From: Hyphomicrobiales bacterium
GTDB taxonomy: Bacteria; Pseudomonadota; Alphaproteobacteria; Rhizobiales; Beijerinckiaceae
DNA length: 64,000 nt
NCBI GenBank assembly: GCA_027483505.1
Contig: JAIXUP010000006.1
Span: 1 to 64,000, forward strand
Direction of reading: 5' to 3'
Of this stretch, positions 8,111 through 17,792 are shown piece by piece (position 1 is the first letter of the stretch; the number at the start of each line of letters is the position of its first letter). Both the position numbers and the translations under genes were made by a program. The notes beneath the pieces are model-generated. The model was not told the DNA's origin, searched no databases, and saw only the letters and a program-made list of their open reading frames with translations.

Positions 8111-9046
8111 GTGAAGAACACCATGGCCATTGTCCTCAAGGAGCCCCGGAGCCTCGTCCTCGACGAGGTTCGGCTTGTTGAACTCACCGAGAGCGACGTG
8201 CTGGTCGAGGTGCTGTTCTCCGGCATCAGCACCGGCACCGAACGTCTGCTCTGGTCTGGCCGCATGCCGCATTTCCCCGGCCTGCAATACCCGCTGATCC
8301 CCGGCTACGAGACCGTCGGAATCGTCCGGGAGGCCGGTCCGGCCTCGGGACGCACGGTCGGCGAGCATGTCTTCGTGCCGGGCGCGCGCTGCTTTCAGGG
8401 CATCAGCGGCCTGTTCGGCGGCGCGGCGCATCATCTGATCGCGGCGGGCAGCAAGGTCATTCCGGTTCCAGCCGGTCTTGGCGAGGATGGCGTGTTGCTG
8501 GCGCTGGCCGCTACGGGCTCCCACGCGCTGGCAGGCGGGGCCTTGCCGGACCTGATCGTTGGCCACGGCGTCCTCGGCCGTCTGCTGGCGCGCCTCACCG
8601 TCGCGCTCGGTGGTGCTCCCACGGTCTGGGAGAAGAACCCGGTGCGCATGGGCGGCGCCGTCGGCTACGAGGTCATCGATCCCGCCACCGACGCGCGCTG
8701 CGACTACCGCTCGATCTATGATGTCAGCGGCGATGGCAAGCTGCTCGATACGCTGATCGCCCGCCTCGCCCGTGGCGGCGAGGTTGTGCTCGCCGGCTTT
8801 TACGAGGCGCCGCTGTCATTCGTGTTTCCGCCCGCCTTCATGCGCGAGGCCAGGCTGCGCATCGCAGCCGAGTTCCAGCCCCCCGACCTGGCCGCTGTCA
8901 TGACCCTGATCACCGGGGGGCGGCTGTCCCTTGATGGTCTGATCACCCACCGCAGCCCCGTCGGGGATGCGGCCCATGCCTATGAAACCGCATTCGCCGA
9001 TCCGGCCTGCGTGAAGATGATTCTCGACTGGAGGACCTGCCCATGA
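8111..9046 (+). CDS. bchC: 3-hydroxyethyl bacteriochlorophyllide a dehydrogenase BchC
   Basis: Oxidises the C3 hydroxyethyl group to the acetyl group in late bacteriochlorophyll a synthesis. It is a medium-chain dehydrogenase-like protein: GISTGTERLLWSGRMPHF followed by PLIPGYETVGIV at the N-terminus, then a shortened nucleotide-binding part (IVGHGVLGRLLARL). The GTG at 8111 is preferred over the ATG at 8123 because AAGGGA lies about 8 bases before the GTG. The protein has 311 residues and overlaps bchX by 4 bp (ATGA). Confidence 0.95.
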   Translation: MKNTMAIVLKEPRSLVLDEVRLVELTESDVLVEVLFSGISTGTERLLWSGRMPHFPGLQYPLIPGYETVGIVREAGPASGRTVGEHVFVPGARCFQGISGLFGGAAHHLIAAGSKVIPVPAGLGEDGVLLALAATGSHALAGGALPDLIVGHGVLGRLLARLTVALGGAPTVWEKNPVRMGGAVGYEVIDPATDARCDYRSIYDVSGDGKLLDTLIARLARGGEVVLAGFYEAPLSFVFPPAFMREARLRIAAEFQPPDLAAVMTLITGGRLSLDGLITHRSPVGDAAHAYETAFADPACVKMILDWRTCP

Positions 9047-10080
9047 GCGCCACGACGACCCTCGCACCGCCCCCGTCCAAGCAGGCCCTGAATGCGGCTC
9101 TCGCAGCCCATGGGGTCGGCGCCGTCTCCGCGCCCGCTCCCGGTCCCGATCTCACCGAGGATGCCGTCCACGAAACCAAGACGCAGATCATCGCGATCTA
9201 CGGCAAGGGCGGCATCGGCAAATCCTTCACGCTCGCCAATCTGAGCTACATGATGGCGCAGCAGGGCAAGCGGGTGCTGCTGATCGGCTGTGATCCGAAA
9301 TCCGACACCACCTCGCTTCTGTTCGGCGGCAAGGCCTGCCCGACCATCATCGAGACCTCGGCCCGCAAGAAGGCGGCCGGTGAAGAGGTCAGGATCGAGG
9401 ACGTCTGCTTCAAGCGCGACGGCGTCTTTGCCATGGAGCTCGGCGGTCCCGAGGTCGGCCGCGGCTGTGGCGGCCGCGGCATCATTCATGGCTTCGAGCT
9501 CCTCGAGAAGCTCGGCTTCCACGAATGGGGCTTCGATTATGTGCTGCTCGATTTCCTCGGCGACGTGGTCTGTGGCGGCTTCGGCCTGCCGATCGCCCGC
9601 GACATGTGCCAGAAGGTCATCGTCGTCGGCTCGAACGACCTGCAATCGCTCTATGTCGCCAACAATGTCTGTTCGGCAGTGGAATACTTCCGCAAGCTTG
9701 GCGGCAATGTCGGCGTCGCCGGCATGGTCATCAACAAGGATGACGGCACCGGCGAGGCCGCGGCTTTCGCCGCTTCGGTCGGCATCCCGGTGCTCGCCTC
9801 GATCCCTGCCGATGAGGACATCCGCAGGAAGAGTGCGAATTATCACATCATTGGCCGCCCTGGCGACCGCTGGGGTCCGATGTTCGAGGAACTGGTCAGG
9901 AACGTCGGCGAGAGCAAGCCGATGCGCCCGGCGCCGATGAGCTCTGATGGTCTGCTCGGCCTGTTCTCCGCCGACACGACAGGCCGCGACTACGTGCTCC
10001 AGCCGGCCTCTCTCGCTGACATGTGCGGCGGGGTCGTGTCGGAAAAGCCGACCCTCGAAGTCGTCTACGACGAAGCCTGA
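9043..10080 (+). CDS. bchX: Chlorophyllide a reductase iron protein BchX
   Basis: NifH-like ATP-dependent electron donor of the chlorophyllide a reductase complex, which reduces ring B of chlorophyllide a. The P-loop IYGKGGIGKSF (about residue 51) and the two cysteine regions that bridge the homodimer [4Fe-4S] cluster (GRGCGGRGI and VVCGGFGLPIARDMC) are present. An N-terminal extension of about 45 residues before the nitrogenase-like core is usual for BchX. Its start overlaps the bchC stop, and its partners bchY and bchZ follow immediately. Confidence 0.97.
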   Translation: MSATTTLAPPPSKQALNAALAAHGVGAVSAPAPGPDLTEDAVHETKTQIIAIYGKGGIGKSFTLANLSYMMAQQGKRVLLIGCDPKSDTTSLLFGGKACPTIIETSARKKAAGEEVRIEDVCFKRDGVFAMELGGPEVGRGCGGRGIIHGFELLEKLGFHEWGFDYVLLDFLGDVVCGGFGLPIARDMCQKVIVVGSNDLQSLYVANNVCSAVEYFRKLGGNVGVAGMVINKDDGTGEAAAFAASVGIPVLASIPADEDIRRKSANYHIIGRPGDRWGPMFEELVRNVGESKPMRPAPMSSDGLLGLFSADTTGRDYVLQPASLADMCGGVVSEKPTLEVVYDEA

Positions 10081-10091
10081 GGCCATCCGCC

Positions 10092-11696
10092 ATGGTCACG
10101 CTGATCGACAACCTCAACAAGGCAGCCAGGCCTGCGGCAGCGCCGGTCATCGAGCCGGTCAAGGCCGCGCCATCCGCCGGCGAGATCGCTGCGGCGACCC
10201 AGGCGGTGGCGAAGGCCGAAGCACTGGGCAATGGCTGCCATGCCGGTCGTGACCAGATGCGCAAGGCGGCCGTTGCGGCGGGCGCGAGCGACACGCTCGA
10301 GCGCTACGCTGCCGACTATCCCGTCGGCCCGCACGACCAGCCGCAGAGCATGTGCCCGGCGTTCGGCTCCCTGCGCGTCGGGCTGCGCATGCGCCGCACC
10401 GCGACCGTGCTCTCCGGCTCGGCCTGCTGCGTCTATGGCCTGACCTTCACCTCGCACTTCTATGGCGCCAAGCGCACCGTGGGCTACGTTCCATTCAACT
10501 CGGAAACCCTGGTGACCGGCAAGCTGTTCGAGGATATCCGCGACGCGGTCCATCTTCTGGCCGATCCGCACAAGTACGACACCATCGTCATCATCAACCT
10601 GTGCGTTCCCACCGCGTCCGGGGTGCCGCTGCGGCTGCTGCCCGACACGATCGACGGCGTGCGCATCATCGGCATCGATGTGCCCGGCTTCGGCGTGCCC
10701 ACCCATGCCGAGGCCAAGGATGTTCTGGCCGGCGCCATGCTCAATTTCGCCCGCAAGGAAGCGGAGGCAGGACCGGTCGCTGCTCCGCGCGGCGGACGCA
10801 ATGACAAGCGCACTGTCACCCTGCTCGGGGAGATGTTCCCCGCCGATCCCGTCGGCATCGGCATGATGCTGGGCGCGCTCGGGCTGGCCGCCGGACCTGT
10901 GGTGCCGACCCGCGAGTGGCGCGAGCTTTATGCTGCGCTCGATTGCGCAGCGGTCGCCGCGATCCATCCCTTCTACACCGCTTCGGTGCGGGAGTTCGAG
11001 ATTGCCGGCCGACCCATCGTCGGCTCCGCGCCGGTTGGTCATGATGGCACCGCAGCCTGGCTCGATGCTATCGGCGAGGTCTGCGAGGTCTCGAAAGCCA
11101 CTGTCCAGGCGGCGAAGGACCAGTTCCTGCCGCTGATCAGGGGCGCGCTGGCCGCCAAGCCGATCAATGGCAAGATCACGGTCTCAGGCTATGAGGGCTC
11201 GGAGCTGCTGGTCGCGCGCCTGCTGATCGAAAGCGGCGCCAACGTGCCCTATGTCGGAACGGCCTGCCCGCGCACCCGCTGGTCCGATCCGGACCGGGAA
11301 TGGCTTGAGGCGCGCGGCGTCCATGTCCAGTTCCGCGCCTCGCTCGAGAGCGATCTTGCGGCGGTGGACTTCCACGATCCGGATCTGGCCATCGGCACCA
11401 CGCCAGTGGTGCAGCACGCGAAGTCGCGCGGCCTCCCCTCGCTCTACTTCACCAACCTCATTTCCGCCCGTCCGCTGATGGGCGTGGCCGGCGCAGGCTC
11501 GCTGGCGACGGTCGTCAACGCCGCCATGGGCAACAAGGCCCGCATGGATGTGATGAAGGACTTTTTTGAAGGCGTCGGCGAAGGCTTCTCGTCCGGCATC
11601 TGGGAAGACACCCCGCGTGACCGACCCGAATTCCGCAAGAAGCAACTGGCCAAGCTCGGCAAGACCGACATGGGCATGAGCGGGGAGATCCTCTGA
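10092..11696 (+). CDS. bchY: Chlorophyllide a reductase subunit BchY
   Basis: One of the two NifDK-like catalytic subunits of chlorophyllide a reductase. Cysteines that can serve as ligands of the inter-subunit cluster are seen in [15 protein letters not shown] and [11 protein letters not shown]. The C-terminal half carries the conserved [16 protein letters not shown] segment. The ORF track extends upstream to 10023, but that overlaps bchX. The ATG at 10092, 11 bp after the bchX stop, gives [14 protein letters not shown] and is the natural start. Length is 534 residues; it ends on TGATG shared with bchZ. Confidence 0.96.
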   Translation: MVTLIDNLNKAARPAAAPVIEPVKAAPSAGEIAAATQAVAKAEALGNGCHAGRDQMRKAAVAAGASDTLERYAADYPVGPHDQPQSMCPAFGSLRVGLRMRRTATVLSGSACCVYGLTFTSHFYGAKRTVGYVPFNSETLVTGKLFEDIRDAVHLLADPHKYDTIVIINLCVPTASGVPLRLLPDTIDGVRIIGIDVPGFGVPTHAEAKDVLAGAMLNFARKEAEAGPVAAPRGGRNDKRTVTLLGEMFPADPVGIGMMLGALGLAAGPVVPTREWRELYAALDCAAVAAIHPFYTASVREFEIAGRPIVGSAPVGHDGTAAWLDAIGEVCEVSKATVQAAKDQFLPLIRGALAAKPINGKITVSGYEGSELLVARLLIESGANVPYVGTACPRTRWSDPDREWLEARGVHVQFRASLESDLAAVDFHDPDLAIGTTPVVQHAKSRGLPSLYFTNLISARPLMGVAGAGSLATVVNAAMGNKARMDVMKDFFEGVGEGFSSGIWEDTPRDRPEFRKKQLAKLGKTDMGMSGEIL

Positions 11697-13147
11697 TGCT
11701 GGTCCTTGATCACGACAGGGCAGGGGGCTACTGGGGCGCGGTCTACGTCTTCTGCGCCATCAAGGGCCTGCAGGTCATCATCGACGGCCCCGTGGGCTGC
11801 GAGAATCTACCGGTGACCTCGGTGCTGCACTACACCGACGCGCTGCCGCCGCATGAACTTCCCATCGTCGTGACGGGGCTCGGCGAGGAAGAACTCGGCC
11901 AGCACGGCACCGAAAGCGCGATGAAGCGGGCGCACAAGACGCTTGATCCGGGCCTGCCATCTGTCGTTGTCACCGGCTCGATCGCCGAGATGATCGGCGG
12001 CGGCGTCACGCCCGAGGGCACCAACATCCTGCGTTTCCTGCCGCGCACCATCGACGAGGACCAGTGGCAATGCGCCAACCGGGCCATGGCCTGGCTCTGG
12101 AAGCAGTTCGGCCCCAAGAAGACCCCGGCGCTGAAGCCCCGCAAGGAAGGCGCAAAGCCCAAGGTCAACATCATCGGCCCGAGCTATGGCATGTTCAACA
12201 TGCCCTCCGACGTCGCCGAAATCCGCCGGCTCATCGAAGGCATCGGGGCCGAGGTCAATCTCTGCTTCCCGCTCGGTACGCACCTCGCTGACATCAACAA
12301 GCTGGGCGATGCCGAGGTCAATGTCTGCATGTACCGCGAGTTCGGCCGCCTGCTCTGCGAGGCGCTGGACAGGCCTTACCTGCAGGCCCCGATCGGGCTG
12401 CATTCGACCACCAAATTCCTGCGCAAGCTCGGCGAACTCACCGGCCTTGATCCGGAACCCTTCATCGCGAAGGAAAAGCACACCACGATCAAGCCGCTCT
12501 GGGATCTGTGGCGCTCCGTCACGCAGGACTTCTTCGCTACAGCGTCCTTCGCGATCGTCGCCAATGAAACCTACACGCGCGGCATCCGGCAGTTTCTCGA
12601 GACCGAAATGGGCTTGCCCTGCACCTTCGCGGTATCGCGCAAATCCGGCGAGAAGACGCTGAACGATCAGGTGCGCGATCTGGTCAAGACCAGGACGCCG
12701 CTGATTCTCTTCGGCAGCTACAATGAACGCATGTATCTGGCCGAGGCCGGGGGCAGGGCGATCTACATACCAGCCTCCTTCCCCGGCGCGATCATCCGAC
12801 GCCATACGGGCACGCCCTTCATGGGCTATTCGGGAGCAACCTATCTGGTTCAGGAGGTCTGCAACGCGCTGTTCGACGCGCTGTTCAATATCCTGCCGCT
12901 CGGCACCGACATGGACGCGATCGAAGCGACGCCATCGCGCCTGCATGAGGAGCTGCCCTGGAGCAATGAGGCGAAAGCCATGCTTGACCGGGTTGTCGAG
13001 GAGCATCCGGTCCTTGTCAGGATTTCAGCCGCCAAGCGACTTCGCGATGCTGCGGAGCGGGATGCGCGGGAAGTGGGTTCCGAGCAGGTGACCGAGACAT
13101 CGGTGTCCCGGGCGCAAGGTTTGATCTCCGGACGTCCGACTCAATAA
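11696..13147 (+). CDS. bchZ: Chlorophyllide a reductase subunit BchZ
   Basis: Second NifDK-like catalytic subunit of chlorophyllide a reductase. The N-terminus has [19 protein letters not shown] with a cluster-ligand cysteine, and the C-terminus has [20 protein letters not shown], a signature of BchZ. The start codon overlaps the bchY stop by one base (TGATG), indicating coupled translation and equal subunit supply. Length is 483 residues. The gene is followed by the AT-rich puf promoter rather than running on directly. Confidence 0.97.
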   Translation: MLVLDHDRAGGYWGAVYVFCAIKGLQVIIDGPVGCENLPVTSVLHYTDALPPHELPIVVTGLGEEELGQHGTESAMKRAHKTLDPGLPSVVVTGSIAEMIGGGVTPEGTNILRFLPRTIDEDQWQCANRAMAWLWKQFGPKKTPALKPRKEGAKPKVNIIGPSYGMFNMPSDVAEIRRLIEGIGAEVNLCFPLGTHLADINKLGDAEVNVCMYREFGRLLCEALDRPYLQAPIGLHSTTKFLRKLGELTGLDPEPFIAKEKHTTIKPLWDLWRSVTQDFFATASFAIVANETYTRGIRQFLETEMGLPCTFAVSRKSGEKTLNDQVRDLVKTRTPLILFGSYNERMYLAEAGGRAIYIPASFPGAIIRRHTGTPFMGYSGATYLVQEVCNALFDALFNILPLGTDMDAIEATPSRLHEELPWSNEAKAMLDRVVEEHPVLVRISAAKRLRDAAERDAREVGSEQVTETSVSRAQGLISGRPTQ

Positions 13148-13212
13148 GTCATTCAAATCACAGTATTTTAATTAAAAATCTAAAGATGCGACGGGGAAAT
13201 TGAATTCGAAAG

Positions 13213-13256
13213 TGTCAAACAAAATTGACAAAAAGGACTGTCAATTTTTGGGCACT
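13213..13256 (+). promoter_or_regulatory. Tandem PpsR/CrtJ boxes in the puf promoter
   Basis: A perfect box TGTCAAACAAAATTGACA lies at 13213-13230, followed after 8 bp by the degenerate box TGTC-N10-CACT at 13239-13256. The whole stretch 13148-13260 is clearly AT-rich compared with its surroundings, as expected for the puf promoter. Confidence 0.75.
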
Positions 13257-13283
13257 ATGTTACACATATGACAGAGGTGACTC

Positions 13284-13514
13284 ATGACAGACATGCGCTT
13301 TGAGATGACACGCACGAGGGCCCGCAGCGAGGATCATCTCGCCTTCAGGCTTCTGGTCGCGCTGACCTATCCGCTGTTCCTGGCCGCCGCGATCCTGTCG
13401 CGCCTTGTGCCGGCCGGCAGCGGGTTCCTCGCGCGTCCGACGGACCGTGTTTCGATTTTCACGCAGGCGCGCCGTACGAGCGAGGCCACGATCGCTTTCG
13501 CCTTCATGGGCTGA
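13284..13514 (+). CDS. pufQ: PufQ, small puf-operon membrane protein
   Basis: A 76-residue protein with one membrane span flanked by the sequence typical of Puf[29 protein letters not shown]. PufQ proteins influence bacteriochlorophyll formation or delivery during assembly of the light-harvesting complexes; the exact activity is not settled. AGAGG lies six bases before the ATG. It is the first gene of the puf operon and is separated from pufB by 158 bp. An overlapping ATG at 13268 is in another frame. Confidence 0.88.
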   Translation: MTDMRFEMTRTRARSEDHLAFRLLVALTYPLFLAAAILSRLVPAGSGFLARPTDRVSIFTQARRTSEATIAFAFMG

Positions 13515-13672
13515 TCGGCGCGGGGCAGATCGCCCCCGGCTGGTTCCCAGACGGCTCACACCGGAATCCTGCCCGGGCAACCGGACAGGTAGTCATCGTG
13601 GTTCCACGAGGACGACCCAGCCGCGCGGGATGGCGCGGTAACGGCTTCGGCCAGTTTGAGGAGTGTCAGGTC

Positions 13673-13822
13673 ATGGCTGACAGAGACAGGCAGTCCCTCA
13701 CGGGACTGACAGAAGGCGAGGCACAGGAATTCCACAAGTTCATGATTCAGGGAACTTTGGGTTTTGGTGCTGTCTCGCTTTTCGCCCACATCCTGATCTG
13801 GATGTGGCGTCCTTGGTTCTGA
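13673..13822 (+). CDS. pufB: Light-harvesting 1 beta polypeptide PufB
   Basis: 49-residue antenna apoprotein. It shows the polar N-terminal domain with [13 protein letters not shown], one membrane span, the bacteriochlorophyll-ligand histidine in [12 protein letters not shown] and the conserved C-terminal WRPWF. The ORF track starts 75 bases upstream; the ATG at 13673 preceded by GAGGAG gives the mature-sized protein [12 protein letters not shown]. pufA follows after 30 bp. Confidence 0.96.
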   Translation: MADRDRQSLTGLTEGEAQEFHKFMIQGTLGFGAVSLFAHILIWMWRPWF

Positions 13823-13852
13823 TGTTCATCGCAAAGTAAAGGAGAACAAGAC

Positions 13853-14005
13853 ATGTGGAGAATTTGGCTGATCTTCGATCCACGCCGGTCACTCGTTGCA
13901 GTGCTCGCCTTCTGCTTTACGATGGTTCTTGTCAACCATTTCGTTCAGCTCAGCACGCCACGTTACGGCAGCTGGCTCAGTGCGCCTGCGGTTGTGAAGA
14001 AGTAA
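13853..14005 (+). CDS. pufA: Light-harvesting 1 alpha polypeptide PufA
   Basis: 50-residue antenna apoprotein missed as such by the ORF track. The sequence starts MWRIWLIFDPRRS, the standard alpha-subunit N-terminus. It continues through one membrane span with the ligand histidine in LVNHFVQLSTPRY and ends in a short polar tail (SAPAVVKK). AAAGGAG lies upstream of the ATG at correct distance. It pairs with PufB to form the LH1 ring around the reaction centre. Confidence 0.97.
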   Translation: MWRIWLIFDPRRSLVAVLAFCFTMVLVNHFVQLSTPRYGSWLSAPAVVKK

Positions 14006-14013
14006 CGACAACA

Positions 14014-14089
14014 GGGCGGACGAGACTTCCGGCGCTGGTTGCCTGAGCTTGCCCGCCCTTTTCCGCCCAGGCCCCAGCGAGGAGCCTGG
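14014..14089 (+). promoter_or_regulatory. Intercistronic hairpins between pufA and pufL
   Basis: Two inverted repeats are visible: GGGCGG (14014-14019) with CCGCCC (14053-14058) followed by TTTT, and CCAGGC (14067-14072) with GCCTGG (14084-14089). In purple bacteria, hairpins at this position partly terminate or protect the pufBA message, giving an excess of antenna over reaction-centre mRNA; the same role is inferred here. Confidence 0.6.
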
Positions 14090-14127
14090 CGCTGCCGATT
14101 TCTGGGGGACCGCTCGGAGGCCACACC

Positions 14128-14952
14128 ATGGCAATGCTCAGTTTTGAACGAAAATACCGCGTCCGTGGCGGGACGCTGCTCGGGGGTGACCTTTTCGATT
14201 TCTGGGTCGGCCCCTTCTATGTCGGCCTGTTCGGCGTGACGGCCGCCTTCTTTTCCCTCCTTGGCACCGTGCTGATCTTCTACGGCGCGTCGATGCAGGG
14301 CACCTTCAATCCTTGGACGATCAACATCGCCCCGCCCGACCTGAAATACGGTCTCGGCCTCGCGCCGCTGGCCGAGGGCGGGCTCTGGCAGATCATCACC
14401 ATCTGCGCGATCGGGGCTTTTGTCTCCTGGGCGCTGCGCGAGGTCGAGATCTGCCGCAAGCTCGGCATGGGCTACCATGTGCCCTTCGCCTTCAGCATTG
14501 CGATCTTCGCCTATGTATCGCTCGTGGTCATCCGCCCGGTGATGCTCGGCGCCTGGGGGCATGGCTTTCCCTACGGGATTTTCAGCCACCTCGATTGGGT
14601 TTCGAACGTCGGCTACCAGTACCTGAACTTCATGTACAACCCGGCGCACATGATCGCGGTGACCTTCTTCCTCGCCACGACGCTGGCCCTGTCGCTGCAT
14701 GGCGGCCTGGTGCTCTCCGCCGTGAACCCGAAGAAGGGCGAAGCGGTCAAGACGCCGGAGCATGAGAACGCCTACTTCCGCGACTTCATCGGCTATTCGA
14801 TCGGCACGGTCGGCATCCACCGCCTCGGCCTGTTCCTGGCCCTGTCGGCGGGTTTCTGGGCCGCAATCTGCATCATCATCAGCGGACCGTTCTGGACCCA
14901 GGGTTGGCCCAGGTGGTGGAGCTGGTGGCTTGACCTGCCAATCTGGTCGTGA
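14128..14952 (+). CDS. pufL: Photosynthetic reaction centre L subunit PufL
   Basis: 274-residue integral membrane subunit with five spans. The bacteriochlorophyll-ligand histidines are in SHLDWVSN and YNPAHMIAV, and the non-heme iron ligands in LSLHGGLVL and VGIHRLGL. The start [15 protein letters not shown] is typical, and the length matches the family. A GGAGG motif lies upstream. pufM follows after 12 bp. Confidence 0.98.
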   Translation: MAMLSFERKYRVRGGTLLGGDLFDFWVGPFYVGLFGVTAAFFSLLGTVLIFYGASMQGTFNPWTINIAPPDLKYGLGLAPLAEGGLWQIITICAIGAFVSWALREVEICRKLGMGYHVPFAFSIAIFAYVSLVVIRPVMLGAWGHGFPYGIFSHLDWVSNVGYQYLNFMYNPAHMIAVTFFLATTLALSLHGGLVLSAVNPKKGEAVKTPEHENAYFRDFIGYSIGTVGIHRLGLFLALSAGFWAAICIIISGPFWTQGWPRWWSWWLDLPIWS

Positions 14953-14964
14953 GGGGAGGGCAAA

Positions 14965-15957
14965 ATGGGTCTTCTGACAACTGTTGACTACCAGAACATC
15001 TTCACCCGGGTTCAGGTCCGCGGACCTGACGACCTCGGGGTCCCGATCGCGAAGGGAATCTACGAGCGCGGCACGACAACAAGCCACAACTACTGGCTCG
15101 GCAAGCTCGGCGACGCCCAGATCGGCCCTGTCTATCTGGGGGTCTATGGTCTGCTCTCGCTCGCCAGCGGGCTGATCGCCTTCGAGATCATCGGGCTCAA
15201 CATGTGGGCCTCGGTGAACTGGGACCCGGTGCAGTTCGTGCGCCAGCTCTTCTGGCTCGGCCTTGATCCGCCGCTGGCCAAGCATGGCCTCAATCCCTTC
15301 ATCCCGTTGAATGAAGGCGGCTGGTTCCTGATGACAGGCTTCTTCTTCACGGCATCGGTGCTGCTGTGGTGGGCGCGGACCTATACCCGGGCCAGGGCGC
15401 TCGGCATGGGCACGCACGTGCCATGGGCCTTTGCGGCGGCCATCTGGCTCATGCTGGTGCTCGGCTTCATCCGCCCGATCGCCATGGGCTGCTGGTGCGA
15501 GGCGGTTCCCTACGGCATTTTCCCGCATCTTGACTGGGTGCAGGCCTTCTCGATCCGTTACGGCAACCTGCACTACAATCCGTTCCACGCCTTCTCGATC
15601 GTCTTCCTCTATGGCTCCGTCCTGCTCTTCGCGATGCACGCCGGCACCATCCTGGCCGTCACCCGCTACGGCGGCGAGCGTGAGATCGAGCAGATCACGG
15701 ACCGCGGTACTGCCTCGGAGCGCGCCGCCCTGTTCTGGCGTTGGACCATGGGCTTCAACGCCACCATGGAATCGATCCACCGCTGGGCCTGGTGGTTCGC
15801 TGTCCTGACCCCGATCACCGGCGGCATCGGCATCCTTCTGACCGGCACCGTCGTCGACAACTGGTTCCTCTGGGCACAGCATTACGGCTTCGCGCCAAGC
15901 TACCCCGCCGTGAACCCGCCCGTCGTTGATCCCAGCCTGCTTCCAGGAGCGCGGTGA
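14965..15957 (+). CDS. pufM: Photosynthetic reaction centre M subunit PufM
   Basis: Five-span subunit that pairs with L. The ligand histidines are seen in [28 protein letters not shown] and ESIHRWAWW, and the iron-bridging glutamate region in GGEREIEQ. At 330 residues it is longer than M subunits from species without a bound cytochrome. The extended periplasmic C-terminus ([15 protein letters not shown]) is the type seen where PufC docks. GAGGGGAGGG precedes the ATG. Confidence 0.98.
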   Translation: MGLLTTVDYQNIFTRVQVRGPDDLGVPIAKGIYERGTTTSHNYWLGKLGDAQIGPVYLGVYGLLSLASGLIAFEIIGLNMWASVNWDPVQFVRQLFWLGLDPPLAKHGLNPFIPLNEGGWFLMTGFFFTASVLLWWARTYTRARALGMGTHVPWAFAAAIWLMLVLGFIRPIAMGCWCEAVPYGIFPHLDWVQAFSIRYGNLHYNPFHAFSIVFLYGSVLLFAMHAGTILAVTRYGGEREIEQITDRGTASERAALFWRWTMGFNATMESIHRWAWWFAVLTPITGGIGILLTGTVVDNWFLWAQHYGFAPSYPAVNPPVVDPSLLPGAR

Positions 15958-15958
15958 C

Positions 15959-17026
15959 ATGAGCACGCATACGACACTCCCCAAACGCTCCGGTCTGGTT
16001 GCCGGACTGGCGATTGGCTTTGGACTACTGCTGGCAGGCTGCCAGCAGAATCCACCGGAGGCCACCCAGCAGAACGGCTATCGCGGCGTTGCCCTGGAAC
16101 AGGTGCAGAGCCCGAAGCGGCTGGCGGCCCTCGCCGAGATCAACCAGGCGCCGGAGGTGATCCCCCCGGGCGACCGCACCGGCCCCCGCGCCGCGCAGGC
16201 CTACCAGAACGTCAAGGTTCTGGGCGACCTGAGCGAAACCGAGTTCACCCGCATCATGGTTGCCATGACGTCATGGGTAGCGCCCGGCGGCGTCTCGGGC
16301 TCCGACGAAGGTCAGGGCTGCTCCTACTGCCACAACCTCAACAACATGGCGGATGAGGGCAAGTACCAGTACAAGACCGCGCGCCGCATGCTGCAGATGA
16401 CGCGCGAGATCAACTCGAACTGGACCAACCACGTCGGCGCCACCGGGGTGACCTGCTACACCTGCCATCGGGGCAACCCGATCCCGGCGCAGACCTGGTT
16501 CACTGGCGCAGGCCATCCCAAGAACCTCGCCGACGCCGGCGGCTGGATCGGCGCGAACAACGGCCAGAACCTCGCCGGCAAGTTCGTCGGGCGCGCTTCG
16601 CTCCCCGCCGATCCGTTCACGCCCCTGATCCAGTTCGCCGAGACCATCCGCGTGACAGGTCAGACCGCGCTGCCCACCGGCAAGCATGAGCAGATCGCGG
16701 TCGCCGAACGCACCAACGCGCTGATGAACCACATGTCCGAGTCCCTCGGCGTGAACTGCACATTCTGCCACAACAGCCGCGCGTTCGCGGAGTGGAAGGA
16801 TGCGCCGCCCCAGCGTGTCAACGCCTTCCACGGCATCCGCATGCTGCGTGAACTGAACGCCAACTATCTGGCTCCGCTGAACGCCACCTATCCGGCGGCC
16901 AAGCTCGGGCCGGAAGGCGACGCCGCCAAGGCCTTCTGCGCCACCTGCCACCAGGGCGTACAGAAACCCCTCAACGGTGCTCCGATGCTCAGCGATTACC
17001 CCGAGCTCGGCAAGCCAAGGCCCTGA
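15959..17026 (+). CDS. pufC: Reaction-centre tetraheme cytochrome c subunit PufC
   Basis: Periplasmic lipoprotein that re-reduces the photo-oxidised special pair. The N-terminus is a lipoprotein signal peptide with lipobox LLLAGC (about residue 21-26). Four c-type heme motifs are visible in order: CSYCH, CYTCH, CTFCH and CATCH, each with a preceding helix supplying the sixth ligand (several are Met-bearing). The ORF track starts 33 bases upstream; the ATG at 15959, one base after the pufM stop and with AGGAG upstream, fits the signal peptide. It is the last gene of the puf operon. No pufX is present. Confidence 0.97.
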   Translation: MSTHTTLPKRSGLVAGLAIGFGLLLAGCQQNPPEATQQNGYRGVALEQVQSPKRLAALAEINQAPEVIPPGDRTGPRAAQAYQNVKVLGDLSETEFTRIMVAMTSWVAPGGVSGSDEGQGCSYCHNLNNMADEGKYQYKTARRMLQMTREINSNWTNHVGATGVTCYTCHRGNPIPAQTWFTGAGHPKNLADAGGWIGANNGQNLAGKFVGRASLPADPFTPLIQFAETIRVTGQTALPTGKHEQIAVAERTNALMNHMSESLGVNCTFCHNSRAFAEWKDAPPQRVNAFHGIRMLRELNANYLAPLNATYPAAKLGPEGDAAKAFCATCHQGVQKPLNGAPMLSDYPELGKPRP

Positions 17027-17053
17027 ACGCCGGACGTTGGTCGAGCCCACTTG

Positions 17054-17088
17054 CACCCGGCTGATGGCGACATCAGCCGGGTGTTTTA
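17054..17088 (+). terminator. Rho-independent terminator of the puf operon
   Basis: A perfect 13-bp stem CACCCGGCTGATG / CATCAGCCGGGTG with a GCGA loop is followed by TTTTATT, 28 bp after the pufC stop. Confidence 0.93.
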
Positions 17089-17124
17089 TTGACCGCTCCA
17101 CCCCTGGTCGCTATCTCGGTGCGG

Positions 17125-17200
17125 GGGCCCTTAGCTCAATGGTTAGAGCCGACCGCTCATAACGGTCTGGTTGCAGGTTCGAGTCCTGCAGGGCCCACCA
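17125..17200 (+). tRNA. tRNA-Ile (anticodon CAT, lysidine-modified type)
   Basis: A complete cloverleaf can be folded: acceptor GGGCCCT/AGGGCCC, D-arm with AGCTCAATGGTTAGAGC, anticodon stem GACCG/CGGTC around loop CTCATAA, T-arm GCAGGTTCGAGTCCTGC, and an encoded CCA. The anticodon CAT could mean Met or the minor Ile2 species. The body (CCCTTAGCTCA...GGTTAGAGC, T-stem with a GC-rich acceptor) resembles bacterial ileX-type tRNAs, whose C34 is converted to lysidine by TilS to read AUA. It is not an initiator because the acceptor begins with a paired G-C. Confidence 0.88.
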
Positions 17201-17639
17201 CCGTCTCCTTGTGCCGTGGTCTGAGCGCAGACGGGCACGATAGCTGCGATAGTTCCGCTAGTTTGCCAGAACGGGCGTTCAAGTGCGGAGAATCGCGCCG
17301 TGTTTCGGCGCTCGTTTCGCCTGGGTATGCCGGGCACTTCTGCCGCCGATTTTCCGGGCTTTCCACCGTGATCATGATTTTCGTTGCGCAGACCGATTGG
17401 GTTTGGACCTGAGACCGGTTCGCCAACCTGGCCTGCTGCCAATCCAGCGCTCACCTTCCATGTGCGGATCGAGAAGCCCGCTGAACCGGTCTGCATCTGG
17501 ACCAGAGACAATGGGCAGGCTCTCGCGAGGACGAGAACCCCGATCCGTTTGAGCTCCTGAGTCGGGCGGCAAAGCCATGCTGGCACGGCGGATACGTCTG
17601 GTCTAAGGTTGCGGAAGGGCGAGCAACGGATAAGTCGGA
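17201..17639. other. 439-bp intergenic stretch after the tRNA, no supported gene
   Basis: Several short ORFs are listed here on both strands, but they have no RBS, no recognised domain and partly translate the tRNA itself (the AGLEPATRPL artefact). The position directly 3' of a tRNA is a common site of integrated elements, but I see no integrase or direct repeat of the tRNA 3' end. Confidence 0.5.
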
Positions 17640-17792
17640 ATGGACGCGCGCACCAAGCGTATCGAGGGTATGGCGTTTCCAGGCGAGGCCAGCAGTGGCC
17701 ATGTCATGGCGATCGACGGCCTGCCGGTCTCGATCCGGGTGGGCAAGACAGCGGACATGCCGGACCCCGTCAGCAACGGGAGCCTGGCATGA
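17640..17792 (+). CDS. Possible 50-aa ORF coupled to the sulfurtransferase, unknown
   Basis: An ORF reading MDARTKRIEGMAFPGEASSG and ending in SVSNGSLA-like sequence (DPVSNGSLA) overlaps the next start by ATGA. The overlap with the sulfurtransferase start suggests coupled translation. No domain was recognised, and the upstream RBS is weak (GGATAAG). It could be a leader peptide, a remnant of a longer gene or chance. Confidence 0.35.
   Translation: MDARTKRIEGMAFPGEASSGHVMAIDGLPVSIRVGKTADMPDPVSNGSLA

Noticed and set aside
13963-16065. 700-residue minus ORF across pufLMC
   Set aside because: Antisense shadow of well-identified reaction-centre genes.
17125-17200. tRNA-Met reading of the CAT anticodon
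   Set aside because: The body resembles ileX-type isoleucine tRNA more than elongator or initiator Met; not fully certain without a search.
17143-17586. Minus ORF after the tRNA, 147 residues
   Set aside because: It reads through the tRNA and carries the AGLEPATRPL-type artefact in a sister frame; no RBS or domain.
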